64,000 nucleotides of DNA, taken from Kribbella pratensis. GTDB taxonomy: Bacteria; Actinomycetota; Actinomycetes; Propionibacteriales; Kribbellaceae. This document shows positions 16,633 through 24,531 of this stretch, one piece after another. Location: assembly GCF_004365355.1 (NCBI RefSeq), contig NZ_SODP01000003.1:1054001-1118000 (forward strand). Direction: 5' to 3'. Numbering within the stretch: position 1 is the stretch's first letter; each line of letters starts with the position of its first letter. Made by a program: the position numbers and the translations under genes. The notes below the pieces were generated by a model. That model ran no database searches, was not told where the DNA came from, and was given only the letters and a program-made list of their open reading frames with translations.

Positions 16633-17598
16633 TCAGTGACCGATCAGCCGGTGCAGCCGGTGGAACGTCTGCCGGAACCCGAGCCGAGGCCACGCCCGCG
16701 ACGACAACAGGTTCGTCACCCGCCAGTCGGTCACGACCGAGGTGTAGCCGGTGTCGGCCGACCACTGCAGCACGGCCTCGCCCAGCGCGCGTCCGGCGCC
16801 GCGCCCCCGCGCCGACGGCAGCACAGCGGCGAACCCGAGGAAACCGGCGTTGTCCGGCTTGGCCAGCCCGTTGTGCGCGCTCGACTTGTCCAGAGAGCAA
16901 CCGATCGCAGACCCGATGGCCTGACCGCTGTACTCGGCAACGAAGGTTACGTAGTCCTGGTCGTCGATCGACTCCTCCCAGTCCGCCACTGCTTCCTCGA
17001 GCGTGGGGATCCCCCCGGACGAGAACACCGGAGACAGGGCCTGATGCTGCGGCAGCACGAGATCAAGCTCCGCGAGCACAGGGATATCCGCGCGGGCGGC
17101 ACGGCGTACGACGAGATCGCGTGCCGGGGGCAACGGAGTGTCGGGCACCGGGCGGACCGCGTGCGCGTGTTGCGAGCCGAAGGCCAGGCGGAACCAGGCG
17201 TCGATCAGCTCGGCGTCGTCGGGCACCAGCACGTAGTGCGCGATGCGGCCGTCCTCGACCCACTGGGCGGCGGCAGCGCCGTACAGGTCGCGGATGTGCT
17301 CTGGCTCACGAACTGCGTGGCCGGCTGCCTCGACCCAGATGTTCGGACCCCAGACCGCCGACGGCTTAGGCGCTGCGAGCAGATAGCCGGTGACTTCGCC
17401 ACCCTCGACCATCACGGCGCCGGACGCACCCTCGGTCTCCCAGGCCCCGGTCACCTCGACCAGAGCAAGTCGCTCGTCCTCGTAGTCCGCCGGAAGCAAA
17501 GGGTGACGCTTGCGGTGCACCCGATGCCGCTGGGCGAGCAGACTGGCGGCGGCTGCCAGATCCGCCTCCTCGAACGGACGGATGACGTGTCGGGACAT
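16633..17598 (-). CDS. GNAT family N-acetyltransferase (double-domain)
   Basis: This 321-residue protein starts MSRHVIRPFEEADLAAAASLLA at the ATG at 17598. Two GNAT-like halves are present. The N-terminal half has VVRRAARADIP-like spacing and a degenerate acetyl-CoA site. The C-terminal half (from about residue 165) carries the acetyl-CoA loop GFAAVLPSARGRGAGRALGEAVLQW, matching the Q/RxxGxG/A motif, and ends WPRLGFRQTFHRLHRLIG. Substrate is unknown. It reads away from the initiator tRNA promoter. Confidence 0.88.
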   Translation of the reverse strand: MSRHVIRPFEEADLAAAASLLAQRHRVHRKRHPLLPADYEDERLALVEVTGAWETEGASGAVMVEGGEVTGYLLAAPKPSAVWGPNIWVEAAGHAVREPEHIRDLYGAAAAQWVEDGRIAHYVLVPDDAELIDAWFRLAFGSQHAHAVRPVPDTPLPPARDLVVRRAARADIPVLAELDLVLPQHQALSPVFSSGGIPTLEEAVADWEESIDDQDYVTFVAEYSGQAIGSAIGCSLDKSSAHNGLAKPDNAGFLGFAAVLPSARGRGAGRALGEAVLQWSADTGYTSVVTDWRVTNLLSSRAWPRLGFRQTFHRLHRLIGH

Positions 17599-17660
17599 AC
17601 TCGGAAGGTACGCCGATCCGCCTCCGACGAACACGGGATTTCGGCACTCCGGGAACCGAT

Positions 17661-17689
17661 TTGGTTGCTCAGCCCGGATCCTCTAAACT
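17661..17689 (+). promoter_or_regulatory. Promoter of the initiator tRNA
   Basis: TTGGTT at 17661-17666 and TAAACT at 17684-17689 are separated by 17 bases, a good sigma-70-type arrangement. The tRNA begins 14 bases beyond the -10 box. Confidence 0.65.
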
Positions 17690-17702
17690 AAAGACACAAC
17701 GG

Positions 17703-17779
17703 CGCGGGGTGGAGCAGCTCGGTAGCTCGCTGGGCTCATAACCCAGAGGTCGCAGGTTCAAATCCTGCCCCCGCTACCA
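17703..17779 (+). tRNA. Initiator tRNA-fMet (anticodon CAT)
   Basis: This 77-base cloverleaf includes an encoded CCA end. The acceptor strand CGCGGGG pairs with CCCCGCT, leaving an unpaired first base (C1:T72), the initiator hallmark. The anticodon stem CTGGG/CCCAG gives three consecutive G:C pairs around the loop CTCATAA, also initiator-specific. The T arm is GCAGG-TTCAAAT-CCTGC. Confidence 0.97.
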
Positions 17780-17781
17780 CA

Positions 17782-17819
17782 GAAGGCCCGGACCATCAGG
17801 TCCGGGCCTTCGTTTTGTT
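17782..17819 (+). terminator. Rho-independent terminator of the initiator tRNA
   Basis: GAAGGCCCGGACC-ATCA-GGTCCGGGCCTTC is a perfect 13-bp stem with a 4-base loop, followed by GTTTTGTT. It starts 3 bases after the tRNA. Confidence 0.93.
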
Positions 17820-17826
17820 GTGGGGG

Positions 17827-18885
17827 TTAGTGGGTGTTGGTGATGATGACCTTGAGGGCTTCTTGTTCGGAGGCGTTGGAGAACGTGTCGTAGGCCTCGT
17901 CGAACTGGTCGTAGGTGAATCGGTGGGTGACGAACTTCTCCGGGGCGATGGCTCCTGACTTGATGCTTTCGAGGAGTTCGGGGGCGGTGGTGGCGTTGAC
18001 CAGGCCGGTGGTGATGGTGAGGTTGTTGATCCAGTGCCGCTCGATCGGGAACTCGACGCTCTCGCCGTGCACGCCGACGTTGGCCACATGACCGCCGGGG
18101 CGGACCGACTCCAGCGCGGTGCCGAAGGTTGTGGGCAGGCCGACCGCCTCGATGGCGACGTCGACGCCCAGCCCGTCGGGAGTGAGTTCTCGCAGCGCGG
18201 CCGCAACGTCCTGGCCGGAGCTCACCTCGAGAGTCTCGGTCGCCCCGAAATCACGCGACTGGTCGAGCCGGAACTTGTTGGTGTCGACGGCGATGACGGT
18301 CGCGGCGCCGGCCGTACGGGCGGTCATGATCGCGGCGAGCCCGACCGGTCCGGCGCCGATGACGGCGACGATGTCACCGCTCTTGACGGCGCCGTTCAGG
18401 ACGCCGATCTCGTAGCCGGTGGGAAGGATGTCGCTCAGCATGGTTCCGGCTTCGGCGGAGACTCCCTCGGGCAGCGGGATCAGGCCGTTGTCGGCGTACG
18501 GCACGCGCACGTACTCGGCCTGGGTCCCGTCGATGAGGTGCCCGAAGATCCAGCCGATGCCGCCGAGCGTCTTGCAGTGTGAGGTCAGGCCGGCCTTGCA
18601 GTAGTCACATGTCCCGCACTTGCTGATGCAGGAGATGATCACCCGGTCGCCGACCTTCACGTTCTTGCAGTCGGGGCCGACCTCGGTGACCACACCGACG
18701 CCTTCGTGGCCGAGGATCCGGCCATCGGTCACGGCGGGAACGTCGCCCTTGAGGATGTGCAGGTCGGTACCGCAGATCGTGGTGGCCTCGACCTTCACGA
18801 TCGCGTCGGTCGGGTCCTTGATGGTGGGGTTCGGGACCTCTTCCCATGCCTTCCGGCCAGGTCCGTGGTACACGAGAGCCTTCAT
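17827..18885 (-). CDS. Zinc-dependent alcohol dehydrogenase
   Basis: This 352-residue MDR protein starts MKALVYHGPGRKAWEEVPNP at the ATG at 18885, with GGGAG six bases upstream (an ATG at 18897 is a weaker option). The catalytic zinc site is TTICGTDLHILKGD plus GHEGVGVVTEVG. The structural zinc Cys cluster is KCGTCDYCKAGLTSHC. The Rossmann site is VAVIGAGPVGLAAIM at about residues 172-186. It looks like the 'KALVYHGPG' subgroup active on short alcohols or formaldehyde-type substrates. Its stop lies just beyond the tRNA terminator. Confidence 0.9.
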   Translation of the reverse strand: MKALVYHGPGRKAWEEVPNPTIKDPTDAIVKVEATTICGTDLHILKGDVPAVTDGRILGHEGVGVVTEVGPDCKNVKVGDRVIISCISKCGTCDYCKAGLTSHCKTLGGIGWIFGHLIDGTQAEYVRVPYADNGLIPLPEGVSAEAGTMLSDILPTGYEIGVLNGAVKSGDIVAVIGAGPVGLAAIMTARTAGAATVIAVDTNKFRLDQSRDFGATETLEVSSGQDVAAALRELTPDGLGVDVAIEAVGLPTTFGTALESVRPGGHVANVGVHGESVEFPIERHWINNLTITTGLVNATTAPELLESIKSGAIAPEKFVTHRFTYDQFDEAYDTFSNASEQEALKVIITNTH

Positions 18886-19024
18886 CTGTACTCCCATTCT
18901 CGTCGGCCACGCGGGTGACTCGATCGGCACCGAGGAGCGCGCACCGGCACCTAACGGATCGTCACACCGCCGCAGGCCCGCGCGGATCTCATCTTGAGAC
19001 GCCTCCGCTGAGCGCCGGGCGCGG

Positions 19025-19340
19025 TGCCTCCCGAGTTTCATCGTGGGATTGGTCGCGCTCGGTCTCGTACTCGTCGGCTACGTGCCCGCGGCGGTTACGG
19101 CATGCTCGTCCTGGGGCTGGCGCACAACTGCTTCGGCATCGTTGCTGCGGATGCCCTTCATACACAGGGCTTGTACCTGATCTCCCGGCTGGTGGTATCG
19201 GCACGCTGCAGCAATCGGCCGGCGTGCTGAAGGTGGCCGGCGTAGTCGTGTTCGTCTTCGCCGCGGTGGGTGTGTACCTGTTCTTCAGTTCGGGTTCGCA
19301 GGCGACCGGCGGCAAAGCAATTCCACTCGGTCACCCTACG
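19025..19340 (+). pseudogene. Remnant of a polytopic membrane transporter (GPR1/FUN34/YaaH-like)
   Basis: Three reading frames hold consecutive hydrophobic pieces of one protein. LPSFIVGLVALGLVLVGYV is at about 19028-19085. GGYGMLVLGLAHNCFGIVA plus LHTQGLYLISRLVV is at 19090-19200. GTLQQSAGVLKVAGVVVFV plus FAAVGVYLFFSSGSQATGG and KAIPLGHP is at 19195-19337. The order and style fit a small acetate/GPR1-FUN34-YaaH-type transporter, but frameshifts and missing middle parts rule out function. The family name is from recall and is moderate; the decay itself is clear. Confidence 0.6.
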
Positions 19341-19351
19341 CGGTCGAGACG

Positions 19352-19675
19352 CTACTTTACGGCGAGTTCGCCGAGCTCGGACCAATCGTCCTGGGGGACC
19401 TTGAAGTTGACGATTCGGGGCGTCTCGACCAGGTGGGGCGGGAGGTGTTCCTGGGCCGCTTTGAAGTGGGCCGAGGTGACGTGGTGGGTCGCCGCGTCGT
19501 CGTCGGCGAAGGCTTCCACCAGGACGTACTCGTTCGAGTCGTCCAGGGAGCGGGACCAGTCGAACCACAGGCAACCCGGCTCTGAGCGGGTCGCGGTGGT
19601 GAAGTCGGCGGTGATGGACGGCCAGTTGTCGGCGTGTTCAGGCTTCACCCGGAACTTGGCGGTGATGAAGATCAT
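19352..19675 (-). CDS. Antibiotic biosynthesis monooxygenase (ABM) domain protein, putative quinol monooxygenase
   Basis: This 107-residue single-domain dimeric alpha+beta barrel protein reads MIFITAKFRVKPEHADNWPS, then EPGCLWFDWSRSLDDSNEYVLVEAFADDDAATHHVTSAHFKAAQEHLP. The order 'EPGCLxFxxxxSxDDxxxYxLVExF' and the late THHxTSAHF are typical of YgiN/ABM proteins, which oxidise quinols or polyketide rings without a cofactor. It lies downstream of, and on the same strand as, the proline racemase-like gene. Confidence 0.88.
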   Translation of the reverse strand: MIFITAKFRVKPEHADNWPSITADFTTATRSEPGCLWFDWSRSLDDSNEYVLVEAFADDDAATHHVTSAHFKAAQEHLPPHLVETPRIVNFKVPQDDWSELGELAVK

Positions 19676-19753
19676 CAGGCTTCCTCCGCTGGATCGATGG
19701 GACCGGGACCGATGCTAGCGGTCGCGGTACCGGTGCGCGGTCGCAATCTGAGA

Positions 19754-20710
19754 TCAGCGCAGCGTGAAGCCGGTTCCCAGCGGGTCGCGGGGATCGAGGG
19801 TGAAGGTGGCGGTCCCGGTGCGATAGGCGGACCCCGTGACCTCGGTGATGACGCCGGCCTCGGTCTGCTCCACGACCCGGCCCAGGAACGTGGTGCCGAC
19901 GATGGAGTCATGGCGGAGAACCTGATCGGGGCCGAGGCGTCCGTCGTCGTGCAGGAGGGCCAGGCGGGCCGACGTACCTGAGCCGCAGGGCGAGCGGTCT
20001 GCCTCTCCGTCGGCGAAGACTGCGAGATTGCGCTGGTGTGGACCGCCGTCGACTGTCCCGAGATCGTCGTACAGGATCGTGCCGTACAGACCGCTCAGCC
20101 GAGGATCGTGAGGATGGACAGCGAGCGGGTCCAGCGCCCACTTGATCTCGCGGCCGACGGCGATCAGGTCCGCGTAGTACTCCGGCGTCACGGACAAGCC
20201 GACCGACGAGGCAGGCACGGAGGCATAGAACGCGCCGCCGTAGCTGATGTCCGCCAGCACATGCCCGCGAGAGGTCGACAGCGGCATTTCACGTTTCAGC
20301 ACGTACGACGGAACGTTGCGGAAGGCAACTCCTGAATCATCCACGCGCGCAGTGACCCGCCCGGACGGCACATCGATGACAACGTCAGGCGCTTGGACCA
20401 GACCGGTGGCGACCGCCCACGTCGCCAGCGCGATCGTCCCGTGTCCGCATGCGGTCGAGTACCCGTCCTTGTGCCAGAACACCACGCCGAAGTCAGCGCC
20501 GTCGTCATCAGCCGGTACGACGAACCCGCCGTACATATCCGCATGCCCGCGCGGCTCGTTCACCAGCAACCGCCGTACTGCGTCGATCTCTTCGGACGAC
20601 TGCGCCGCGACCCGGCGTTCGGCCACTGATGCGCCCGGAATCTCCACGGACGTCACGATCCGGAACGGCTCGCCGGCCGTGTGGTAGTCCACAACGCTGA
20701 CATCATCCAC
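19754..20710 (-). CDS. Proline racemase family protein (likely hydroxyproline 2-epimerase or proline racemase)
   Basis: This 318-residue protein starts at a GTG. Both active-site cysteines are present: Cys88 in STACGHGTIAL and Cys242 in DRSPCGSGTSARLALL. With two Cys the protein should epimerise or racemise rather than dehydrate (dehydratases have Thr or Ser at the first site). The N-terminus DYHTAGEPFRIV is the usual family opening. Proline versus 4-hydroxyproline cannot be separated safely here. No other hydroxyproline-degradation gene is adjacent. Confidence 0.88.
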   Translation of the reverse strand: MDDVSVVDYHTAGEPFRIVTSVEIPGASVAERRVAAQSSEEIDAVRRLLVNEPRGHADMYGGFVVPADDDGADFGVVFWHKDGYSTACGHGTIALATWAVATGLVQAPDVVIDVPSGRVTARVDDSGVAFRNVPSYVLKREMPLSTSRGHVLADISYGGAFYASVPASSVGLSVTPEYYADLIAVGREIKWALDPLAVHPHDPRLSGLYGTILYDDLGTVDGGPHQRNLAVFADGEADRSPCGSGTSARLALLHDDGRLGPDQVLRHDSIVGTTFLGRVVEQTEAGVITEVTGSAYRTGTATFTLDPRDPLGTGFTLR

Positions 20711-20731
20711 GCGAACACCTTAAACACGAGA

Positions 20732-20771
20732 AAGCCGCCGTCCGCCCCGAACAGAGGGGCAGGCAGCGGCT
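20732..20771 (-). terminator. Terminator downstream of the 65-residue protein gene
   Basis: Read on the minus strand, AGCCGCTGCCTGCCCC-loop-GGGGCGGACGGCGGCT forms a long stem with two internal mismatches, followed by TTCTCGTGTTT. It lies 21 bases after the stop at 20793. Confidence 0.65.
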
Positions 20772-20792
20772 CGAGCGGCCTGGGACAGGTGG

Positions 20793-20990
20793 TCAGGCTG
20801 CTTGCAGGGCGCGGTTCCGGGCGGCCCAGACGGCTCGCCGCAGCTGCGCTTTGTCCGGATAGCCGGCTTCTCGACCGACTGCGTAGACGTCGTGGTTGCG
20901 CATCTTGACCATGCCGGCGACGTACCAGACCGGGCTGCCCTCGGCCAGCATGTTGATGATCATGTTCCGGGTGTCGGTGGTGATGTTCAT
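20793..20990 (-). CDS. Small protein, 65 residues, possible helix-turn-helix
   Basis: It reads MNITTDTRNMIINMLAEGSP, then VWYVAGMVKMRNHDVYAVG, then REAGYPDKAQLRRAVWAARN. The helix pattern and the 'V..VGREAGYPD' turn look like a homeodomain-like HTH. A GAGAGGG site precedes the ATG, and terminator hairpins lie on both sides, which supports a discrete monocistronic gene. No function is assigned. Confidence 0.65.
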   Translation of the reverse strand: MNITTDTRNMIINMLAEGSPVWYVAGMVKMRNHDVYAVGREAGYPDKAQLRRAVWAARNRALQAA

Positions 20991-21067
20991 TCTGACCCTC
21001 TCCCTTGGTCGCTCTTACTGATACGTCGAGCCGGGAGGGACGGATTCGACACCGCCTCGGAGAAAAA

Positions 21068-21107
21068 TCCGGAAAAACAAAGCGCCCCGATCAGTGATCG
21101 GGGCGCT
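21068..21107 (-). terminator. Rho-independent terminator of the ABC exporter operon
   Basis: AGCGCCCCGATC-AGT-GATCGGGGCGCT is a perfect 12-bp stem. Read on the minus strand it is followed by TTGTTTTTCC. It lies 129 bases after the stop of the permease gene at 21236. Confidence 0.88.
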
Positions 21108-21235
21108 CGTCCGTGTGGGTCCCGGGGGGAGTGGGACCACCACACGTTGGGGGGGACTTTGACGTTAACTCGCCCAAGGGGTCACGCTCGGCAGTTTCAA
21201 CGCGCACCGTTCGCCGAACGGTACAAGTCCTGCGC

Positions 21236-22009
21236 TCAGCGGCTGTTGCGTCTGCGGTACAGCGAGGTCGCCAGGACCACCGAGAACAGGAGCAGACCAG
21301 AACACCACGCCAGAGCGATCCGACCGCTGTTGCCCATCGGTGTCCCGATCAACAGGCTGCGGATCGTTTCGATGACCGGAGTGACCGGTTGGTGCTCGCT
21401 GACCGGCTGCAGCCACGAGGGCATCGACTCCGGCGGTACGAACGCGCTACTCAGGTACGGCAGGAACAGCATGAAGAAGCTGAGAGTGCTGGCCGACTCC
21501 ACCGACTTGGCGATCACACCGAGACCGGCAGCCAGCCAGGACAGAGCGACGACGTAGAGCAGCAGCAGGCCGGCAGCCGCGAGCCAGTCGACCACTCCGC
21601 CACCAGGGCGGAACCCCATAGCCAGCGAGGCGACGATGACGATCGCCGTCGACGCCGCATTGCGCGCCACACTCGCCACCACATGTCCGGTCAGTACGGC
21701 GAAGCTGTGGATCGGCAGTGATCGCAGCCGGTCGATCATCCCGCTGTTCATGTCGTCGGCGACCACCATCGCCGTCGACGCGGCGCCGTACCCGGTGGTG
21801 AGCAGCAGGATCCCCGGTACGACGTAGTTCACGTACTCCGTGCCGGTGTTGATCGCGCCGCCGAACACATAGACGAACAACGCCATCATCAGCAACGGCA
21901 GCAGGATCGAGGCGAACAACGTGTCGACGTTGCGCCGCGCCAGCCGCACGCTGCGATCGATCATGGTCGCGGCGTCCGAGCACGCGGCGACAACTCCCTG
22001 GTGTGACAT
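21236..22009 (-). CDS. ABC-2 type permease (DrrB-like)
   Basis: This 257-residue protein has six predicted membrane helices: TLFASILLPLLMMALFVYVFGG, VNYVVPGILLLTTGYGAAST, VARNAASTAIVIVASLAMGF, WLAAAGLLLLYVVALSWLAAGL, LSFFMLFLPYLSSAFVPPESMP and LAWCSGLLLFSVVLATSLY. The element DDMNSGMIDRLRSLPI is the conserved cytoplasmic loop of the daunorubicin-resistance type (DrrB). The ATG at 22009 lies 12 bases after the ATPase gene. It pairs with the ATPase as a drug or lipid exporter. Confidence 0.9.
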   Translation of the reverse strand: MSHQGVVAACSDAATMIDRSVRLARRNVDTLFASILLPLLMMALFVYVFGGAINTGTEYVNYVVPGILLLTTGYGAASTAMVVADDMNSGMIDRLRSLPIHSFAVLTGHVVASVARNAASTAIVIVASLAMGFRPGGGVVDWLAAAGLLLLYVVALSWLAAGLGVIAKSVESASTLSFFMLFLPYLSSAFVPPESMPSWLQPVSEHQPVTPVIETIRSLLIGTPMGNSGRIALAWCSGLLLFSVVLATSLYRRRNSR

Positions 22010-22020
22010 CAGCAAACCCC

Positions 22021-22920
22021 TCAGGCCGTCAGAGCGAGAAACACGTCGTCGAGCGTCGGCCGGTGCGACGAGACCCGCTCCGGCTCGAGTCCGTTGTCGC
22101 GGAGTACGTCGAGCACGTGGTGCAGGTGCGCCGCCGTACCGTCGGACGGAACGTTCAGCACCAGCTCGTCGGCGACTCCGTCCAGTACTCCGGTCGCTTT
22201 CAGCAGCTGTACGTCGTCGGCGAAGCGCAACTCGATCCGCTCGCCGCCGATCTGGGCCTTCAGCGAATCAGCCGTACCGCTCGCGACGATCCGGCCGTGG
22301 TCGAGCAGCAGGATCCGGTCTGCCAGCCGGTCCGCCTCCTCCAGGTACTGCGTGGTGAGCAGGATCGTCGTACCGTCGCGGACCAGGTCGACGATCGCGT
22401 CCCACATCGCCGATCGGCTCGCCGGATCGAGTCCGGTCGTCGGCTCGTCCAGGAAGATCACCTGCGGCCGGGCGATCAGGCTCATCGCCAGATCGAGCTT
22501 CCGTCGCATGCCGCCCGAGTACGTCTTCACTCGCCGGTCCATCGCGTCAGTCAGCCCGAACTGCTCCAGGAACTCGGCCGTACGACGCTGCGCAGCACGC
22601 CGGCCCAGGTGCATCAGCCGTCCGACCATCACCAGGTTCTCCCGACCGGTCTGGTTCTCGTCGACCGCGGAGTACTGCCCGGTGAGACTGATCGCGCCAC
22701 GGACCCGAGCCGGCTCGCGCAGTACGTCGTACCCGGCGACGGTCGCCGTACCGGAGTCGGGTCTGGTCAGTGTGGTCAGGATGCGTACCGCAGTGGTCTT
22801 GCCGGCGCCGTTCGGACCGAGCAGGGCGAGCACCGACCCCTCCTCGACGCTCAGGTCGACCCCGCTCAGTACGTCGTTCGCCCCGTACGACTTCCGAAGC
22901 CCGATTGCCTCGATGATCAT
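22021..22920 (-). CDS. ABC transporter ATP-binding protein (DrrA-like)
   Basis: This 299-residue protein starts MIIEAIGLRKSYGANDVLSG at the ATG at 22920 behind AAGGAGGGGACG. Walker A is LGPNGAGKTTAVRIL, the Q-loop region LTGQYSAVDENQTGRENL, the signature YSGGMRRKLDLAMSL and Walker B VIFLDEPTTGLDP. The C-terminal extension with LDGVADELVLNVPSDG and PTLDDVFLALTA is the DrrA type. Under the doubled palindromic operator at 22933-22974, so probably repressed by the divergent TetR protein. Confidence 0.93.
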   Translation of the reverse strand: MIIEAIGLRKSYGANDVLSGVDLSVEEGSVLALLGPNGAGKTTAVRILTTLTRPDSGTATVAGYDVLREPARVRGAISLTGQYSAVDENQTGRENLVMVGRLMHLGRRAAQRRTAEFLEQFGLTDAMDRRVKTYSGGMRRKLDLAMSLIARPQVIFLDEPTTGLDPASRSAMWDAIVDLVRDGTTILLTTQYLEEADRLADRILLLDHGRIVASGTADSLKAQIGGERIELRFADDVQLLKATGVLDGVADELVLNVPSDGTAAHLHHVLDVLRDNGLEPERVSSHRPTLDDVFLALTA

Positions 22921-22932
22921 CGTCCCCTCCTT

Positions 22933-22974
22933 ACTGCGTATCCAGTACGCTAAATAGCGTAGCATCTACGCAGT
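22933..22974. promoter_or_regulatory. Doubled TetR operator with a common dyad axis
   Basis: Two 15-base dyads GCGTA-N5-TACGC occur at 22936-22950 and 22957-22971, separated by TAAATA. Together they form a larger symmetric array: ACTGCGTA (22933-22940) pairs with TACGCAGT (22967-22974), and TACGCTA pairs with TAGCGTA across AA (22946-22961), all about the same centre. It lies between the ABC exporter and the divergent tetR. Co-operative binding of two TetR dimers is the natural reading. Confidence 0.75.
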
Positions 22975-23002
22975 GTCGCGCCGCAAGCTCTAAACTGACC
23001 CG

Positions 23003-23752
23003 GTGGAGAACGACGAGCTGCCGGCCGATGTCGCGGCGATGTGGCGGTTGCGGGAGACCCCGCGGCGCGGGCCGAAGCCGTCGCTGACGCTCGACGACAT
23101 CGTCGGGGCCGCGATCGAGATCGCCGACGCGGAGGATCTGGCGGCTGTCTCCATGGCTCGCGTCGCGGACCGGCTCGGCAACTCGACGATGGCGCTCTAC
23201 CGGCACGTGAAGAGCAAGGACGAACTGCTCGTGATCATGTCGGACGCGGCGCTCGAGCGTCCGGACCCGATGCCCGAGGGTGTCGACTGGCGGACCGGGC
23301 TGACGTTCTGGGCGGACGGCGTACTCACGGCGATCCGTCGGCACCGGTGGTACGCGAAGGTTCCGATCTCTGGGCCGCCGGCCGGTCCGAACAACCTCGC
23401 CTGGTTCGACTCCGCACTTGGTGTACTGAAGGACACCGGCCTGCCGGAGGAGGCGAAGGTCGGCGTGGTGATGGGGCTCATCACCTACGTGCAGGGCGAG
23501 ATCCGGATGGCGTTCGACCTCGCTGCCGGGTACGCGGACAACCCTGATGCCTTTCAGCGGTTCGGCTCGACGTTGCGGCGGGTCGCGGATCCGCGGGTCT
23601 ATCCGGCGGTCGCGCGAAGTGTCGAGGCCGGCGTGTTCGACGAGGTCGGGAGCTTCGAGGAGGACAACGAGGCCGACTTCGACTTCGGTCTGCAGCTCTA
23701 CCTGGACGGTGTCGCCGCGTTCATCGACCGGGTGTGCGTCAAGGGTGAATGA
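23003..23752 (+). CDS. TetR/AcrR family regulator of the DrrAB-type exporter
   Basis: This 249-residue protein starts at a GTG. The DNA-binding domain is at about residues 28-75: LTLDDIVGAAIEIADAEDLAAVSMARVADRLGNSTMALYRHVKSKDELL, the TetR signature with a recognition helix ending MALYRHV. The C-terminal ligand domain is of the larger TetR_C type (WRTGLTFWADGVLTAIRRHRWYAKVP ... GVVMGLITYVQGEIRMAFDL). The gene is divergent from the ABC exporter and lies next to a doubled dyad. Its 3' end overlaps the convergent kinase gene by 14 bases. Confidence 0.92.
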   Translation: MENDELPADVAAMWRLRETPRRGPKPSLTLDDIVGAAIEIADAEDLAAVSMARVADRLGNSTMALYRHVKSKDELLVIMSDAALERPDPMPEGVDWRTGLTFWADGVLTAIRRHRWYAKVPISGPPAGPNNLAWFDSALGVLKDTGLPEEAKVGVVMGLITYVQGEIRMAFDLAAGYADNPDAFQRFGSTLRRVADPRVYPAVARSVEAGVFDEVGSFEEDNEADFDFGLQLYLDGVAAFIDRVCVKGE

Positions 23753-24368
23753 TCGCGTCGGCCGCTGATGCGGTCGCGGCGATCAGGTGGGCGTTGCGTT
23801 CGTCGGAGCCATGGGTTCGCTCGTGCGCTTCCTCGGGCGATCTGCCGAAGGCACGATGCCGGGCTTCGAGTCGCTCATGGCGCACCGGCTCGGGCACCTC
23901 GACGTACAAGCACTGATCGAGCAGCGTGCGGACGATCGTCCATGGCGGCTCGTCGAGGAGCAGGTAGTTGCCCTCGGTGAGAACGAGGGTGACTGAAGGT
24001 GCGACGCCGATGCTCGCGGCGATCGAGTCCTCGATACTGCGGTCGAAGCGCGGCGCCCAGATCTGCTCGTCCGGCGATTCCTTCAGTCTCTTCAGCAATG
24101 CGACGAAGCCGTAGCCGTCGAAGGTGTGCGGTGCGCCCTTCACGTCAGCGAGCCCAAGGTCTTCCAGCACCGACTGCGCGAGGTGGTAGCCGTCCATCGG
24201 CACCAGCGCGACCTGATGGCCGTCAGCGGCGAGTTTCGCGGCGAGTTGCTCGGCGTACGTCGATTTGCCGGCCCCCGGCGCCCCGGTGATCCCCAAAATC
24301 TGCCGCCGCCCCCGCGTCGCCAGCTCGACGGCACGATCGTAGGCGGCGGCTGAGTCCAAGGTCTGCAC
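23739..24368 (-). CDS. Nucleoside/nucleotide kinase family protein (uridine kinase-like P-loop)
   Basis: This 209-residue protein has a P-loop GITGAPGAGKSTYAEQLAAKLAAD at about residues 25-48, then VALVPMDGYHLAQSVLEDLG. The Asp-Gly-Tyr-His following strand 2 is the substrate site of pantothenate/uridine/phosphoribulokinase-like enzymes ('PMDGFHL'). Further landmarks are KGAPHTFD, VLTEGNYLLLDEPPW and RHERLEARHRAFGRSPEEAHERTHGSDERNA (lid). Fructose- or nucleoside-phosphorylating activity is possible; the exact substrate is unknown. Confidence 0.88.
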   Translation of the reverse strand: MQTLDSAAAYDRAVELATRGRRQILGITGAPGAGKSTYAEQLAAKLAADGHQVALVPMDGYHLAQSVLEDLGLADVKGAPHTFDGYGFVALLKRLKESPDEQIWAPRFDRSIEDSIAASIGVAPSVTLVLTEGNYLLLDEPPWTIVRTLLDQCLYVEVPEPVRHERLEARHRAFGRSPEEAHERTHGSDERNAHLIAATASAADAIIHP

Positions 24369-24388
24369 CCCGGGATCCTAAGCGAGGT

Positions 24389-24472
24389 CGGCCTACGGAC
24401 AGGCGGGTCACCGACGAGACCGCGATCGACACCCTCACCGACCTGCTGCACCACGGGCTGGTAGGCGGCTGA
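24389..24472 (+). pseudogene. Possible C-terminal fragment of a TetR-type regulator
   Basis: A 28-codon stretch ends in a stop and reads VTDETAIDTLTDLLHHGLV then GG. This looks like the end of a TetR-family protein. There is no start and no N-terminal domain nearby, so it is at best a gene relic. Confidence is low because the match is short. Confidence 0.3.
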
Positions 24473-24531
24473 GGCGCTGACGCACGGCGTACCGGATGTG
24501 CACAATGTGAGCATCTGGTGGGGGAGGAATC

